From Perlucidibaca wandonensis (GTDB lineage Bacteria > Pseudomonadota > Gammaproteobacteria > Pseudomonadales > Moraxellaceae), in the NCBI RefSeq assembly GCF_042677145.1, contig NZ_JBHTIT010000001.1:1612001-1676000 (forward strand): DNA of 64,000 nt, written 5' to 3'. Shown here piece by piece: positions 1 through 8,931 of the stretch. The notes beneath the pieces are model-generated. The model was given only the letters and a program-made list of their open reading frames with translations, did no database searches and was not told the origin of the DNA. The translations under genes and the position numbers were made by a program. Position 1 is the stretch's first letter, and each line of letters starts with the position of its first letter.

Positions 1-984
1 CCGCTTGCCGCGCTATACCTCATCAATGGCGATGAGCCATTACTGGTGCAAGAAGCGGCTGATGGCATTCGCGCCGCGGCCATAAAGCAAGGCTATGACG
101 AGCGCATTCGCCACGATGTCGACCGCAGCTTTAACTGGTCTGATGTGTTGGCCGACGCGCAAGCTTTATCCCTGTTTGCCCAGCGCCGCCTGATGGAGTT
201 GCGCTTCAACAATAAGCCAGACGCCGCTGCCACTCAGGCACTTTGCGCCTTAGCCGCACAACCGCCAGAAGACACGGTGCTACTGATTTTACTGCCGAAG
301 ATCGACGGCAAAGCTCAGAAAGCGAAATGGTATAGCGAAGTAGAAGGCGCTGGAGTTGGTGTCTCGCTGTATAACATCGACGCCAATGAATTGCCGAAAT
401 GGCTGACGGCACGCGCCAAAGGCTTGGGCCTGAGCCTGCCTGCCGATGCCTTACAGCTCATTGTTGATCGCACCGAAGGCAACCTACTTGCCGCCGCGCA
501 AACGCTAGAAAAACTCAAGCTCCTGCACCCAGATACCGCACCAAGCGTGGAAGATGTTGCCGCCGTGGTCAGCGACAGCGCACGCTATTCGGTGTTCGAT
601 TTAGCCGATGCCGTACTCAATGGCGACGCCACACGTACCGCACGCTTAGTGCTGGGCTTGCAAGCCGAAGGCGTAGCAGAGTCCATCGTGCTTTGGGCCT
701 TACAGAAAGACTTGCGCGGGCTCACCTTAATTGCCGAGCAAATGCACAGCAGCGACCAACGCCAAGCCTCTTCACAACTACTCACGCAACAAGGCTTTTG
801 GTCACGCCGCCAAGGTCCGGCACAAAATGCATTGCGCCGCCTAAGCCTGCCGCGCTTACAACGCATGAGCAGCGGCATCATCGACATTGATCGCGCGATT
901 AAAGGTCAGTCGCCTGATCGTGCTTGGGATGGCTTATTACGCCTTGCCATGGCCATGGCCGGCCGCCCACTTTTTACCGGCTAA
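1..984 (+). CDS. holA: DNA polymerase III subunit delta (5' end outside window)
   Basis: The reading frame is open from base 1 and runs to the TAA at 982-984, giving 327 visible residues; the E. coli protein has 343, so roughly 15-20 N-terminal residues lie outside the window. The first visible residues (LAALYLINGDEPLLVQE) match the start of the AAA+-like domain of HolA, and the rest follows the family to a C-terminal helical collar region. HolA is the delta subunit of the clamp loader, which opens the beta sliding clamp at the replication fork. Like other delta subunits it shows no P-loop. In Pseudomonas it follows leuS-lptE, which would be expected just upstream. The identification is firm. 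Confidence 0.95.
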   Translation, partial: PLAALYLINGDEPLLVQEAADGIRAAAIKQGYDERIRHDVDRSFNWSDVLADAQALSLFAQRRLMELRFNNKPDAAATQALCALAAQPPEDTVLLILLPKIDGKAQKAKWYSEVEGAGVGVSLYNIDANELPKWLTARAKGLGLSLPADALQLIVDRTEGNLLAAAQTLEKLKLLHPDTAPSVEDVAAVVSDSARYSVFDLADAVLNGDATRTARLVLGLQAEGVAESIVLWALQKDLRGLTLIAEQMHSSDQRQASSQLLTQQGFWSRRQGPAQNALRRLSLPRLQRMSSGIIDIDRAIKGQSPDRAWDGLLRLAMAMAGRPLFTG

Positions 985-1002
985 ATGCCCTTGGAATCCG
1001 CA

Positions 1003-1794
1003 ATGAACTTACTCGATATTTTAGCCAACGTAACAAACACCGGCGCTACCATTCCTGATGGCTGGGGCCAAGGCCGCGCGACTTATGGCGGCCTAGTGGC
1101 AGCGCTTATGCAAACCCATCTGGAAAAAACCACCTTGCAGGGTCGACCACTGCGCAGCGCCAGCATTCATTTTATTGGCCCCGCTGCGCCTGGCGAAGTT
1201 CAATTTAATAGTGAACTTATTCGTAGCGGAAAATCATCGCTACAAGCGCAATGCCGGATGCTGCAAGACGGCAAAACCGTAGCAATGCTAACGGCCACGT
1301 GTGGTGAAGCTCGCGCATCAGAAATTATTGTTCCCCGCAGCATCGCACCCAGAGTTGCTGCTCCAGAAACTGGCCAGGCCATGCCCGATCTGCCCGGCTT
1401 AGTGCCTGATTTTACTCGACGATTTGATTTTCGCTGGGTTAGCGGCGGCCTACCATTTACCAGCAGCAAAACGGCCAATGTCAGCGGCTGGGTATGCCTA
1501 AAAGAAAGCCTGCCCGAAGGCACTTTGCTCACGCCAGCGATCATCATGGCCTATGTTGATGCGTGGCCACCAACAACGCTGCAAATGTTCACGCGCCCCG
1601 CGCCAATCAGCACCATGACATGGACGCTAGATTGCGAAGTGTTGGCAGAATCTATCGCGGCCGATGGCTGGTGGCAGTACGAAGCGCAAACGCTGAGTTG
1701 TGGCGATGGCTACACGGTGGCGCGCTCACAGCTGTGGTCGGCATCGGGGCAGTTAGTGGCAAGTTCGCAGCAACATGTGGCGGGGTTTCTTTAA
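1003..1794 (+). CDS. Acyl-CoA thioesterase family protein (double hotdog)
   Basis: A 263-residue protein with the layout of the two-hotdog acyl-CoA thioesterase family (TesB-like/4HBT_3). The N-terminal half has ATYGGLVAAL and an acyl-binding strand pattern; the C-terminal half has YVDAWPPT followed by a strand-rich segment. Proteins of this family cleave acyl-CoA thioesters in the cytoplasm; the chain-length preference cannot be read from sequence. I take the ATG at 1003 as start because a TTGGAA ribosome-binding stretch precedes it and the family similarity begins there; an in-frame ATG at 985, directly after holA, is possible. It is probably cotranscribed with holA. The family is fairly sure, the substrate unknown. 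Confidence 0.8.
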   Translation: MNLLDILANVTNTGATIPDGWGQGRATYGGLVAALMQTHLEKTTLQGRPLRSASIHFIGPAAPGEVQFNSELIRSGKSSLQAQCRMLQDGKTVAMLTATCGEARASEIIVPRSIAPRVAAPETGQAMPDLPGLVPDFTRRFDFRWVSGGLPFTSSKTANVSGWVCLKESLPEGTLLTPAIIMAYVDAWPPTTLQMFTRPAPISTMTWTLDCEVLAESIAADGWWQYEAQTLSCGDGYTVARSQLWSASGQLVASSQQHVAGFL

Positions 1795-1819
1795 GCACGG
1801 AGTAAGGCGCGCGGCTAAA

Positions 1820-2938
1820 TCAATGCATTTCGTTAGCGATCAAACGCGCCAATACACGATCACCAGCAAGCAACTCTAAATAGCTGCCGACCACGCGATA
1901 AGCTGTGGTGCGGCGCAAAACCTCAATCCAAGTAGTTTCTAGCGCTTGCGCCATTGGATTCATGCAGGCGCGACGCGTAATCATCACAGCATCGAAATTG
2001 AGTGCACTGTCGTCGCTACGATATTGGCTGCGTAAAATATTACAGCCGGTATGCCCCGAGACCTTGCCATCATCGTGAAGACGTAGCGCCAAGGTCGCCG
2101 CCATTGGGTCAGCCTTGATAGGCTCATTAGCAATCGCGAGCACCCGCCAAGGCGTATCGCGCAATGGCAAACTCGGCGCAGCAGCCCCTATGCCACAGTC
2201 CTCGCCAGGCCAAAAGCGCAGCACTCGCGGAACTGTTACTTGCCAAACTGATGCATTCTCTGAGCCTTCATCGCTCGTTGCTAGGCGTGCACTAAACACA
2301 CCAATCACGCTAGCAAGTACTGGGGCGCTACCGGTCTCGTTAACCAGCTTTTGCGCTACTCGATACTGCTTAATGACGCTTGCTGGCAGGCCGTCAATTA
2401 CTGTCATTTCACGGCCGGTTAAGCATTCGCTAAAGCGCAGTTGCGTATCATCCACACTAAGCTTGCCAAGCAAACGCATTGGCCCAGCGACTGGATCTAA
2501 ACCTTTTTCTCGGGTCAGCACATAGTCGCGAATGGAGCGAATATCAGCGCCCGAGGCATCTAGCTGCCGTAGCTCACCACCATGCTGCAAGCGGAATTGG
2601 CGCAGGGTCTCGCTACCGCCACGAAGGATGAGCCGCGACTCATCGCCGCTTAAGCGTGACCATTGACCAATATCATAAAAAGACTCTCGACCACGACGAC
2701 GCTGATTGGCCGGATATTCATCGCGTAAATGAAAGCTGCCATCGGCAAATAAGGTTAGTGTTTGCTGATGCGGCACACAGCCCGGACAAGTGACATCCCC
2801 GGACCAGGTGGCCGGTAAATTAGGGATGGGCGCTGGCGCGCTGTGATACGGCCATAAGCTGCACGCACCTAGCCATAAGGGCAAGGCACAAAGCCAACTG
2901 AGACGCAGCCACTGAGTAGTTATTGAAATGCGCATCAT
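1820..2938 (-). CDS. Lipoprotein with NlpE-like N-terminal and META (HslJ-like) C-terminal domains
   Basis: A 372-residue predicted outer-membrane lipoprotein. The signal peptide ends in the lipobox LGAC with Cys26 as the lipidated residue. Residues about 40-130 resemble the NlpE N-terminal domain, including a CPGC pair (Cys51/Cys54) and a beta-rich run. The last 110 residues form a META/HslJ-like domain (TPWRVLAIAN, then GCN and a Cys near RRACMNP). NlpE senses envelope and surface stress in E. coli; META domains occur in heat-inducible HslJ and in lipoproteins. It stands alone, divergent from proA across about 100 bp and convergent with the thioesterase gene. Envelope-stress sensing is an inference from the domains. 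Confidence 0.75.
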   Translation of the reverse strand: MMRISITTQWLRLSWLCALPLWLGACSLWPYHSAPAPIPNLPATWSGDVTCPGCVPHQQTLTLFADGSFHLRDEYPANQRRRGRESFYDIGQWSRLSGDESRLILRGGSETLRQFRLQHGGELRQLDASGADIRSIRDYVLTREKGLDPVAGPMRLLGKLSVDDTQLRFSECLTGREMTVIDGLPASVIKQYRVAQKLVNETGSAPVLASVIGVFSARLATSDEGSENASVWQVTVPRVLRFWPGEDCGIGAAAPSLPLRDTPWRVLAIANEPIKADPMAATLALRLHDDGKVSGHTGCNILRSQYRSDDSALNFDAVMITRRACMNPMAQALETTWIEVLRRTTAYRVVGSYLELLAGDRVLARLIANEMH

Positions 2939-3004
2939 GGTTGTGAAAGTCCCACGCGCGTGCGCTATTGTAAAGCCCGAATGCCAGCGCCTAATGAACT
3001 TCGC

Positions 3005-3026
3005 TATACTCTGGGCAACTGAGGAG
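3005..3026 (+). promoter_or_regulatory. Candidate -10 element and ribosome-binding site of proA
   Basis: TATACT at 3005-3010 matches a sigma-70 -10 box at five of six positions. A clear GAGGAG Shine-Dalgarno sequence at 3021-3026 sits 11 bases before the proA ATG at 3038. No good -35 is seen at 17 bp spacing, so promoter strength is unclear. Confidence 0.45.
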
Positions 3027-3037
3027 AATAAAGCTCA

Positions 3038-4294
3038 ATGGATATTTCCGCCTATATGTCGCAACTTGGCGCCCAAGCACGCAGCGCATCGCGCATTATT
3101 GCTCGCGCCAACACACAAACTAAAAATGCCGCGCTGCAAGCAATTCATGACGCCATGGTCGCGCATCGCAGCAAAATCATTGCTGCCAACACTTGCGATG
3201 TCGATGCTGGCCGCGCCAATGATCTTGACCCTGCTCTGCTCGACCGCTTACAGCTCAATGATGAGCGTTTCGACGGCATGCTCGAAGGCCTGCGCCAAGT
3301 CATCGCGCTACCCGACCCCATTGGCGAAATGACCGACTTCACCTATCGGCCATCAGGCATTCAGCTCGGCAAAATGCGCGTGCCACTCGGCGTCATTGGC
3401 ATCATTTATGAGTCACGCCCCAACGTCACACTAGAAGCGGCCTCGCTCTGCCTAAAGTCGGGCAATGCCGCGATTTTGCGCGGCGGCAGCGAAGCCCTAC
3501 ACAGCAACCAAGCCATTGCCATGGCCATTAGTGCCGGTCTCGTTAATGCTGGCCTGCCCGCAAGCGTAGTACAGGTCGTTGAAACCACCGATCGTGCCGC
3601 CGTTGGCGCCTTAATTACCGATAGCGAACATGTCGATGTCATCGTGCCACGCGGTGGCAAAGGCCTGATTGAGCGCATCACACGAGAAGCGCGCGTGCCA
3701 GTGATCAAACACCTCGACGGCAACTGCCATGTCTTTATTGATCGTGACGCCGACCAAGCCAAAGCAGGCCGCATTGCGCTAAACGCGAAAACGCACCGCT
3801 ATGGCGTCTGCAATGCCATGGAAACACTGCTAATCGACGCACCAATTGCCGCCAAACTGCTGCCTGCACTGGCTGATGCCTTCAACAGCAAAGGCGTTGA
3901 ACTACGCGGCTGTGAAAAAACCTGCGCCATTTTACCCACTATTTTGGCCGCTACCGAAGCCGATTGGTTCACTGAGTATTTAGCGCCCGTATTAGCCATT
4001 AAAGTCGTTAATGATCTTAGTGAAGCGATTGATCACATTAACCATTACGGCTCGCACCACACCGATGTCATCGTGACTGAGCATTATAGCCGTGGCCGCC
4101 GATTCTTGGCAGAAGTCGACTCTAGCTCGGTAATGATCAATGCTTCAACGCGCTTTGCCGATGGCTTTGAGTACGGCTTGGGCGCTGAAATCGGTATTTC
4201 TACCGATAAAATTCACGCCCGAGGCCCAGTTGGCTTGGAAGGCCTAACCTCGCAAAAATGGATCGTGTTTGGCGACGGCCAAATACGCCAATAA
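3038..4294 (+). CDS. proA: Glutamate-5-semialdehyde dehydrogenase (gamma-glutamyl phosphate reductase)
   Basis: A 418-residue protein of the usual ProA length. It reduces gamma-glutamyl phosphate to glutamate 5-semialdehyde with NADPH, the second step of proline synthesis, in the cytoplasm. Family marks include GVIGIIYESRPNVT, the nucleotide-binding PRGGKGLI, and the catalytic cysteine in YGVCNAMETLL (Cys258). The C-terminal GLGAEIGIST and HARGPVGLEGLT are typical. It heads the run proA-nadD-rsfS-rlmH-mrdA-rodA. proB is not in the window. The start is supported by a GAGGAG sequence. Confidence 0.98.
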   Translation: MDISAYMSQLGAQARSASRIIARANTQTKNAALQAIHDAMVAHRSKIIAANTCDVDAGRANDLDPALLDRLQLNDERFDGMLEGLRQVIALPDPIGEMTDFTYRPSGIQLGKMRVPLGVIGIIYESRPNVTLEAASLCLKSGNAAILRGGSEALHSNQAIAMAISAGLVNAGLPASVVQVVETTDRAAVGALITDSEHVDVIVPRGGKGLIERITREARVPVIKHLDGNCHVFIDRDADQAKAGRIALNAKTHRYGVCNAMETLLIDAPIAAKLLPALADAFNSKGVELRGCEKTCAILPTILAATEADWFTEYLAPVLAIKVVNDLSEAIDHINHYGSHHTDVIVTEHYSRGRRFLAEVDSSSVMINASTRFADGFEYGLGAEIGISTDKIHARGPVGLEGLTSQKWIVFGDGQIRQ

Positions 4295-4310
4295 GCGCAT
4301 TAGCCACTCC

Positions 4311-4970
4311 ATGCAGCTGCTCTTTGGCGGCTCCTTTGACCCCGTACATCGCGGCCACGTTGATACCGCATGCGCAGCACAAGCACTGCTTGGCGCGGAA
4401 ACGGTGCATTGGCTGCCAACGCCTGGCTCGCCGTTAAAGTCGAGCACTGGCGCCACGCCATCACAGCGTGCAGACATGCTACGCCTGCAGCTAAACGCGA
4501 GCGCCGAGCCAAGCTGGTACTTTAGCGATGATGAGCTCAGCCAAGCACCGCCGATCTACACTATCGACACCCTAAGGCGTTGGCGACAGCGTATTGGCTC
4601 GGCAACGCCATTGGCTTTTCTCATCGGTGCCGATAGCCTGCATAGCTTGCCGCGCTGGCGCGATTGGCAAAATCTCACCGATCTAGCTCATATTGTTATC
4701 GCAACGCGGCCTGGCATTACACTCGATTGGCCAGATACGGTGAAAATATGGCTAAAAAGTCACCATCAGAGTGATGCCAAGCTGTTACAATCGCGCCCCT
4801 TTGGCGCTGTGCTGAGACTCGATACCCCCGCAAGGGATATCTCAAGCACGGAACTACGCCAACGCATCGGTAATAATTTACCGACTGATGACTGGCTTGC
4901 CACGCCAGTACGCGACTACATTGCTAACCACGGGCTTTACCGTGCTACGGAGACACCAGCAAGCTCATGA
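4311..4970 (+). CDS. nadD: Nicotinate-nucleotide adenylyltransferase
   Basis: A 219-residue enzyme that adenylates nicotinate mononucleotide to deamido-NAD in the NAD pathway. The nucleotidyltransferase signature GGSFDPVHRGH lies right after the chosen start, and the second signature DISSTELRQRI is near the C terminus; both form the ATP-binding site. I chose the ATG at 4311 because the signature must begin within a few residues of the N terminus; an upstream in-frame start would overlap proA and add unrelated residues. It sits 16 bases after proA and overlaps rsfS by ATGA, so these genes are translationally linked. Confidence 0.97.
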   Translation: MQLLFGGSFDPVHRGHVDTACAAQALLGAETVHWLPTPGSPLKSSTGATPSQRADMLRLQLNASAEPSWYFSDDELSQAPPIYTIDTLRRWRQRIGSATPLAFLIGADSLHSLPRWRDWQNLTDLAHIVIATRPGITLDWPDTVKIWLKSHHQSDAKLLQSRPFGAVLRLDTPARDISSTELRQRIGNNLPTDDWLATPVRDYIANHGLYRATETPASS

Positions 4971-5326
4971 ATGCTCTTGACGACGATACACAACGATTAC
5001 AAGACGCCGCGCTCAACGCCTTGGCCGATATGAAAGCACAGCAGATCACTACGCTCGACGTGCGCCCACTAACTAGCATGACCGACACCATGATCATCGC
5101 TAGCGGCACTTCGACGCGCCATGTCCGCGCTATTGCCGATGAAGTTCAGGTCAAGGCCAAAGCCGCTGGATTCCCACCCATCGGCATTGAAGGCGATCGT
5201 GAAGGCGAATGGGTTCTTATCGATCTCGCCGGCGTGATTGTCCACGTCATGCTGCCCGCCACTCGCGTGTTCTATGACCTTGAGCGTCTCTGGACAGCTC
5301 AGGGCGCCAGCACATCTAGCGTTTAA
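4967..5326 (+). CDS. rsfS: Ribosome silencing factor RsfS
   Basis: A 119-residue member of the RsfS/YbeB/Iojap family, which binds ribosomal protein uL14 and blocks joining of the 30S and 50S subunits when nutrients are short. Typical family segments are visible: TDTMIIASGTSTRHVRAIAD in the middle and EGDREGEWVLIDLAGVIVHV toward the end. The start ATG overlaps the nadD stop by four bases, and rlmH follows after 15 bases, the conserved nadD-rsfS-rlmH order. Confidence 0.97.
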   Translation: MNALDDDTQRLQDAALNALADMKAQQITTLDVRPLTSMTDTMIIASGTSTRHVRAIADEVQVKAKAAGFPPIGIEGDREGEWVLIDLAGVIVHVMLPATRVFYDLERLWTAQGASTSSV

Positions 5327-5341
5327 CGCTAGGCCATCGCG

Positions 5342-5809
5342 ATGAAAATCAGACTCATCGCGGTGGGCACGCGCATGCCCGACTGGGTTAGCACGGGCTA
5401 TCACGAATTTTCCAAACGCTTAAACGATGATGTGCGCCTTGAACTCGTTGAGATCGCGGCGGGCAAGCGTGGAAAATCGGTTGATATCGCGCGCCTAACC
5501 GAGAAAGAAGGCGAAGCGCAGCTAGCTGCAGTCGCGAACAATGATCGCGTCATCGCCCTCGAAGTTCATGGCAAGCCGTGGAGCACTGAGGATTTATCGC
5601 AAAAACTCAGACAATGGTTGGCTGAAGGTCGTAATATCAGCCTACTCGTGGGCGGCCCTGAAGGGTTATCGGCTGATGCCTCGGCACGCGCTGATGAGCA
5701 ATGGTCATTGTCGCCGCTAACGCTGCCACACCCATTAGTGCGCGTGCTCCTTGCCGAACAGATTTATCGCGCATGGACACTGCTAAAGGGACATCCCTAC
5801 CACCGCTAA
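5342..5809 (+). CDS. rlmH: 23S rRNA pseudouridine(1915)-N3 methyltransferase RlmH
   Basis: A 155-residue SPOUT-class methyltransferase, exactly the usual length. It methylates pseudouridine 1915 of 23S rRNA in helix 69 on assembled 70S ribosomes, using S-adenosylmethionine. The knot that binds the cofactor is marked by SLLVGGPEGL and LSPLTLPHPLVR, and the C terminus KGHPYHR is the conserved family tail. It ends the ribosome-factor part of the operon, 53 bases ahead of the mrdA ATG. Confidence 0.98.
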   Translation: MKIRLIAVGTRMPDWVSTGYHEFSKRLNDDVRLELVEIAAGKRGKSVDIARLTEKEGEAQLAAVANNDRVIALEVHGKPWSTEDLSQKLRQWLAEGRNISLLVGGPEGLSADASARADEQWSLSPLTLPHPLVRVLLAEQIYRAWTLLKGHPYHR

Positions 5810-5862
5810 GCCGTGCGCGGACGTTACCTAAAACCGTCGCCCAATAAATTATTGTTGTGTCC

Positions 5863-7764
5863 ATGAAACCAGATCACAATACGCCGCAAGAACGCATGAC
5901 CATGAAAAACCAACTCGCTGAAGTTGGCTTATTTAAAGGTCGTGCCGCTGTTGCTGGCGGCTTTATTGTTTTCGCCTTCACGCTACTGGTTTTACGCTAC
6001 GGTTGGCTGCAACTAATGCAGCACGAAACCTATGTCACGCAGTCTGAAAACAACCGTATTCATCTCGAGGCTATCGCTCCGCCACGCGGCTTTATTTATG
6101 ACCGCAATGGCGTGTTACTTGCCGATAATCGCCCTATTTTCGCCCTCGTTATTAATCGCCAGCAAGTCAGCGACCTAGACGAAACGATTAAAAGACTCGT
6201 ACCCGTTATCAATCTCATGCCAGAAGAGATTGAGCGTTTTAAAAAGCGCCTGCGCGTGTCTCGCCGCTATGAGCTAGTACCAATTCGCTCGCGCTTAAGC
6301 GAAGAAGACTTAGCCAGTTTCACAGAGAAACGCTATTTATTTCCAGGTGTTAGCGCAGAAAACGATATTTCTCGTTACTACCCGCAAGGCGAGCTATTTG
6401 CCCATGTCTTGGGTTATGTCTCGCGCATTTCTGAACAAGATCAAAAAAACTTAGATGCCACCGCCTATGCTGGCACCAACTTGATCGGCAAGCTTGGCAT
6501 CGAGAAGTATTACGAGTCGGTGCTGCACGGAAAAGTTGGTTATCAACACGTTGAAACCAACGCTTTTGGCCGTCAAATTCGCGTACTAAAACGCACACCA
6601 CCGCAGCGCGGCACGGACTTAAAGCTCAGCCTAGATATCCAGCTACAGCAACTCGCCCATGAGCAGCTCGCTGGCCGCCGTGGCGCCATTGTTGCCTTAG
6701 ACCCACGAGATGGCTCGGTGCTCGCCTTCGTCAGCAACCCAGGCTTCGACCCCAACTTATTTGTCGGCGGCATCCCATCGTCGCTCTATAACGGCCTGCG
6801 CGACCATATCGATCGCCCGCTGTATAACCGCGCTTTACAGGGCGTCTACCCACCCGGCTCTACCATCAAACCATTCGAGGCCCTGGGTGGGCTGCATTAC
6901 GGCCTAGTCGATTGGGACTACACCATCAGCGATCCCGGATACTTCATGTTGCCGGGCGTGAATCACCGCTTTCGTGACTGGAAAAAGCAAGGCCATGGCA
7001 GAGTCAATATGGTCACATCCATAGAGCAGTCTTGCGACACTTATTACTACCAACTATCCGACCGTATGGGCGTAGACCGCTTTCACGATTGGATGGCCGA
7101 ATTCGGTTTTGGCAAAGAAACCGGCATCGATCTGGTCAACGAGCGCACCGGCACTCTGCCCTCGGTGGCGTGGAAACGTAAGCGCCTAAACGCACCGTGG
7201 TATCGCGGCGAAATGATGTCGGTGGGCATTGGCCAAGGCTACTTCACCGCTACGCCGCTGCAAATTGCCCTAGCCACAGCCATTGTCGCCAACGGCGGCC
7301 ATCGCATACGACCACATGTTTTGCGCAGCAGCAGCGACCCCACATTCCAGCCTGATCTGCCCAAGCCCGATCTAATTCCATACAACGGCCAGCCCGAAGA
7401 CTGGGACAAAATGCACTTTGCCATGCGCGAGGTTATACACGGCGCACGCGGCACGGCAAGTCGTTTGCGTATTGGCCTCGAAGGCTATGACATCGCAGGC
7501 AAAACGGGCACCGCGCAGGTCAAAGGCATTAAACAAGGCGAGCGTTATGACGAATCCAAGCTTGATGAGCGCCACTATGATCACGCCTGGTTTATGGGCT
7601 TTGCTCCAGTGACAAACCCTGTCATTGCAGTTGCCGTCTTAGTGGAAAATGGTAAGCATGGTAGTTCAACGGCTGCGCCGATTGCGCGAGTGCTATTTGA
7701 TTACGAGATTAACCGCACGCTGCCACCACCGCCGAAGGTAGTTCCAGAGGATGCTGGCGAATGA
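5863..7764 (+). CDS. mrdA: Penicillin-binding protein 2, elongasome transpeptidase
   Basis: A class B penicillin-binding protein of about 633 residues, a usual PBP2 length. It cross-links peptidoglycan during side-wall elongation together with RodA. One N-terminal membrane segment (residues about 30-50) precedes the dimerisation domain and the transpeptidase domain. Active-site motifs are PGSTIKP (Ser333 and Lys336 counted from 5863), SCD in the SxN position, and KTGTAQV. I use the ATG at 5863; a GTG at 5857 or ATGs at 5896 and 5902 are possible since no good ribosome-binding site marks any of them. Its stop overlaps the rodA start by ATGA. Confidence 0.97.
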   Translation: MKPDHNTPQERMTMKNQLAEVGLFKGRAAVAGGFIVFAFTLLVLRYGWLQLMQHETYVTQSENNRIHLEAIAPPRGFIYDRNGVLLADNRPIFALVINRQQVSDLDETIKRLVPVINLMPEEIERFKKRLRVSRRYELVPIRSRLSEEDLASFTEKRYLFPGVSAENDISRYYPQGELFAHVLGYVSRISEQDQKNLDATAYAGTNLIGKLGIEKYYESVLHGKVGYQHVETNAFGRQIRVLKRTPPQRGTDLKLSLDIQLQQLAHEQLAGRRGAIVALDPRDGSVLAFVSNPGFDPNLFVGGIPSSLYNGLRDHIDRPLYNRALQGVYPPGSTIKPFEALGGLHYGLVDWDYTISDPGYFMLPGVNHRFRDWKKQGHGRVNMVTSIEQSCDTYYYQLSDRMGVDRFHDWMAEFGFGKETGIDLVNERTGTLPSVAWKRKRLNAPWYRGEMMSVGIGQGYFTATPLQIALATAIVANGGHRIRPHVLRSSSDPTFQPDLPKPDLIPYNGQPEDWDKMHFAMREVIHGARGTASRLRIGLEGYDIAGKTGTAQVKGIKQGERYDESKLDERHYDHAWFMGFAPVTNPVIAVAVLVENGKHGSSTAAPIARVLFDYEINRTLPPPPKVVPEDAGE

Positions 7765-8909
7765 ATACGCCTCAGCAGCGCTATGCTCGCACCACCAGTA
7801 ATACTGGCGCTGACTTTCAGCGGCGCATCGATATTTGGGGCCTACTACGCCTAGACCCCGTGCTGACATCGCTGCTCATTGCCGCCTCCTTACTCGGCCT
7901 CATCGCGCTCTATAGCGCCAGTGGTGCCGACCTCACCATGACACTGAAACAAGCCAGCAGTTTTGTGCTGGGCTTTGGTGTCATGCTGATTTTTGCGCGC
8001 ATTACACCTAATAGTTATGCCTATATCTCACCTTGGCTTTATGGCCTTAGCAGCATCCTATTGGTTGCTGTCGTTTTTATCGGCGAAGTGCGTATGGGCG
8101 CGCAGCGCTGGATCGACATCCCCGGCGTCACTAGTGTCCAGCCATCCGAATTTCTCAAGCTCGCCATGCCGATGATGATCGCCTGGTATCTGTCCACACG
8201 CCCGATCCCCATTCGTTTTCGCGACCTGCTTGTCTGCATCGTGATGATCTTAGTACCCGTTGGCCTAATCGCCGAACAGCCCGACCTTGGCACCTCTATC
8301 TTGGTGTTTATGAGCGGCTTTTTTGTTCTATTTTTCGCCGGACTTTCTTGGCGTTTAATTGGCGGCATGGCAGCTCTAGCGGCAGCGGCGGCGCCAGTTG
8401 CCTGGACATTTCTTCACGACTATCAACGTCGTCGCGTCATCACGCTATTTGATCCAGAGTCAGACCCACTCGGCAATGGCTGGAATATTATTCAATCAAA
8501 AACCGCCATTGGCTCAGGCGGCCTTTCCGGCAAAGGCTGGCTTGATGGTACCCAATCACATCTGCACTTTCTGCCCGAAGGCCATACCGACTTCATCATC
8601 GCCGCCTTCTCGGAAGAGTTCGGATTTATCGGCGTGATTGTTCTACTAACTCTGTACTTAGCTATCCTTATTCGCGCCATACAAATTGCCACCAACGCGC
8701 AAACTTCGTATGGTCGGCTATTGGCTGGAGCCATCACGATGTCATTTTTTGTCTACGTCTTTGTCAACGCAGGCATGGTCAGCGGCATTCTACCTGTGGT
8801 GGGAGTCCCGTTACCGTTCATCAGTTACGGCGGCACAGCCATTATTACCTTGATGTCAGGCTTTGGCGTGCTGATGTCGATACAAGCGCATCGCAAGTTA
8901 ATGGGCTAA
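7761..8909 (+). CDS. rodA: Rod shape-determining glycosyltransferase RodA
   Basis: A 382-residue polytopic membrane protein of the SEDS family (FtsW/RodA/SpoVE), with about ten hydrophobic segments. RodA polymerises lipid II into glycan strands during elongation, paired with PBP2 encoded just upstream. The family signature is visible near the C terminus (GVPLPFISYGGTAII), and the conserved EQPDLGTS segment carries the essential acidic residue of the polymerase. It overlaps mrdA by four bases; mltB follows after 22 bases. Confidence 0.98.
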   Translation: MNTPQQRYARTTSNTGADFQRRIDIWGLLRLDPVLTSLLIAASLLGLIALYSASGADLTMTLKQASSFVLGFGVMLIFARITPNSYAYISPWLYGLSSILLVAVVFIGEVRMGAQRWIDIPGVTSVQPSEFLKLAMPMMIAWYLSTRPIPIRFRDLLVCIVMILVPVGLIAEQPDLGTSILVFMSGFFVLFFAGLSWRLIGGMAALAAAAAPVAWTFLHDYQRRRVITLFDPESDPLGNGWNIIQSKTAIGSGGLSGKGWLDGTQSHLHFLPEGHTDFIIAAFSEEFGFIGVIVLLTLYLAILIRAIQIATNAQTSYGRLLAGAITMSFFVYVFVNAGMVSGILPVVGVPLPFISYGGTAIITLMSGFGVLMSIQAHRKLMG

Positions 8910-8931
8910 ACTTTTTTCTGGAGCATTCAGC

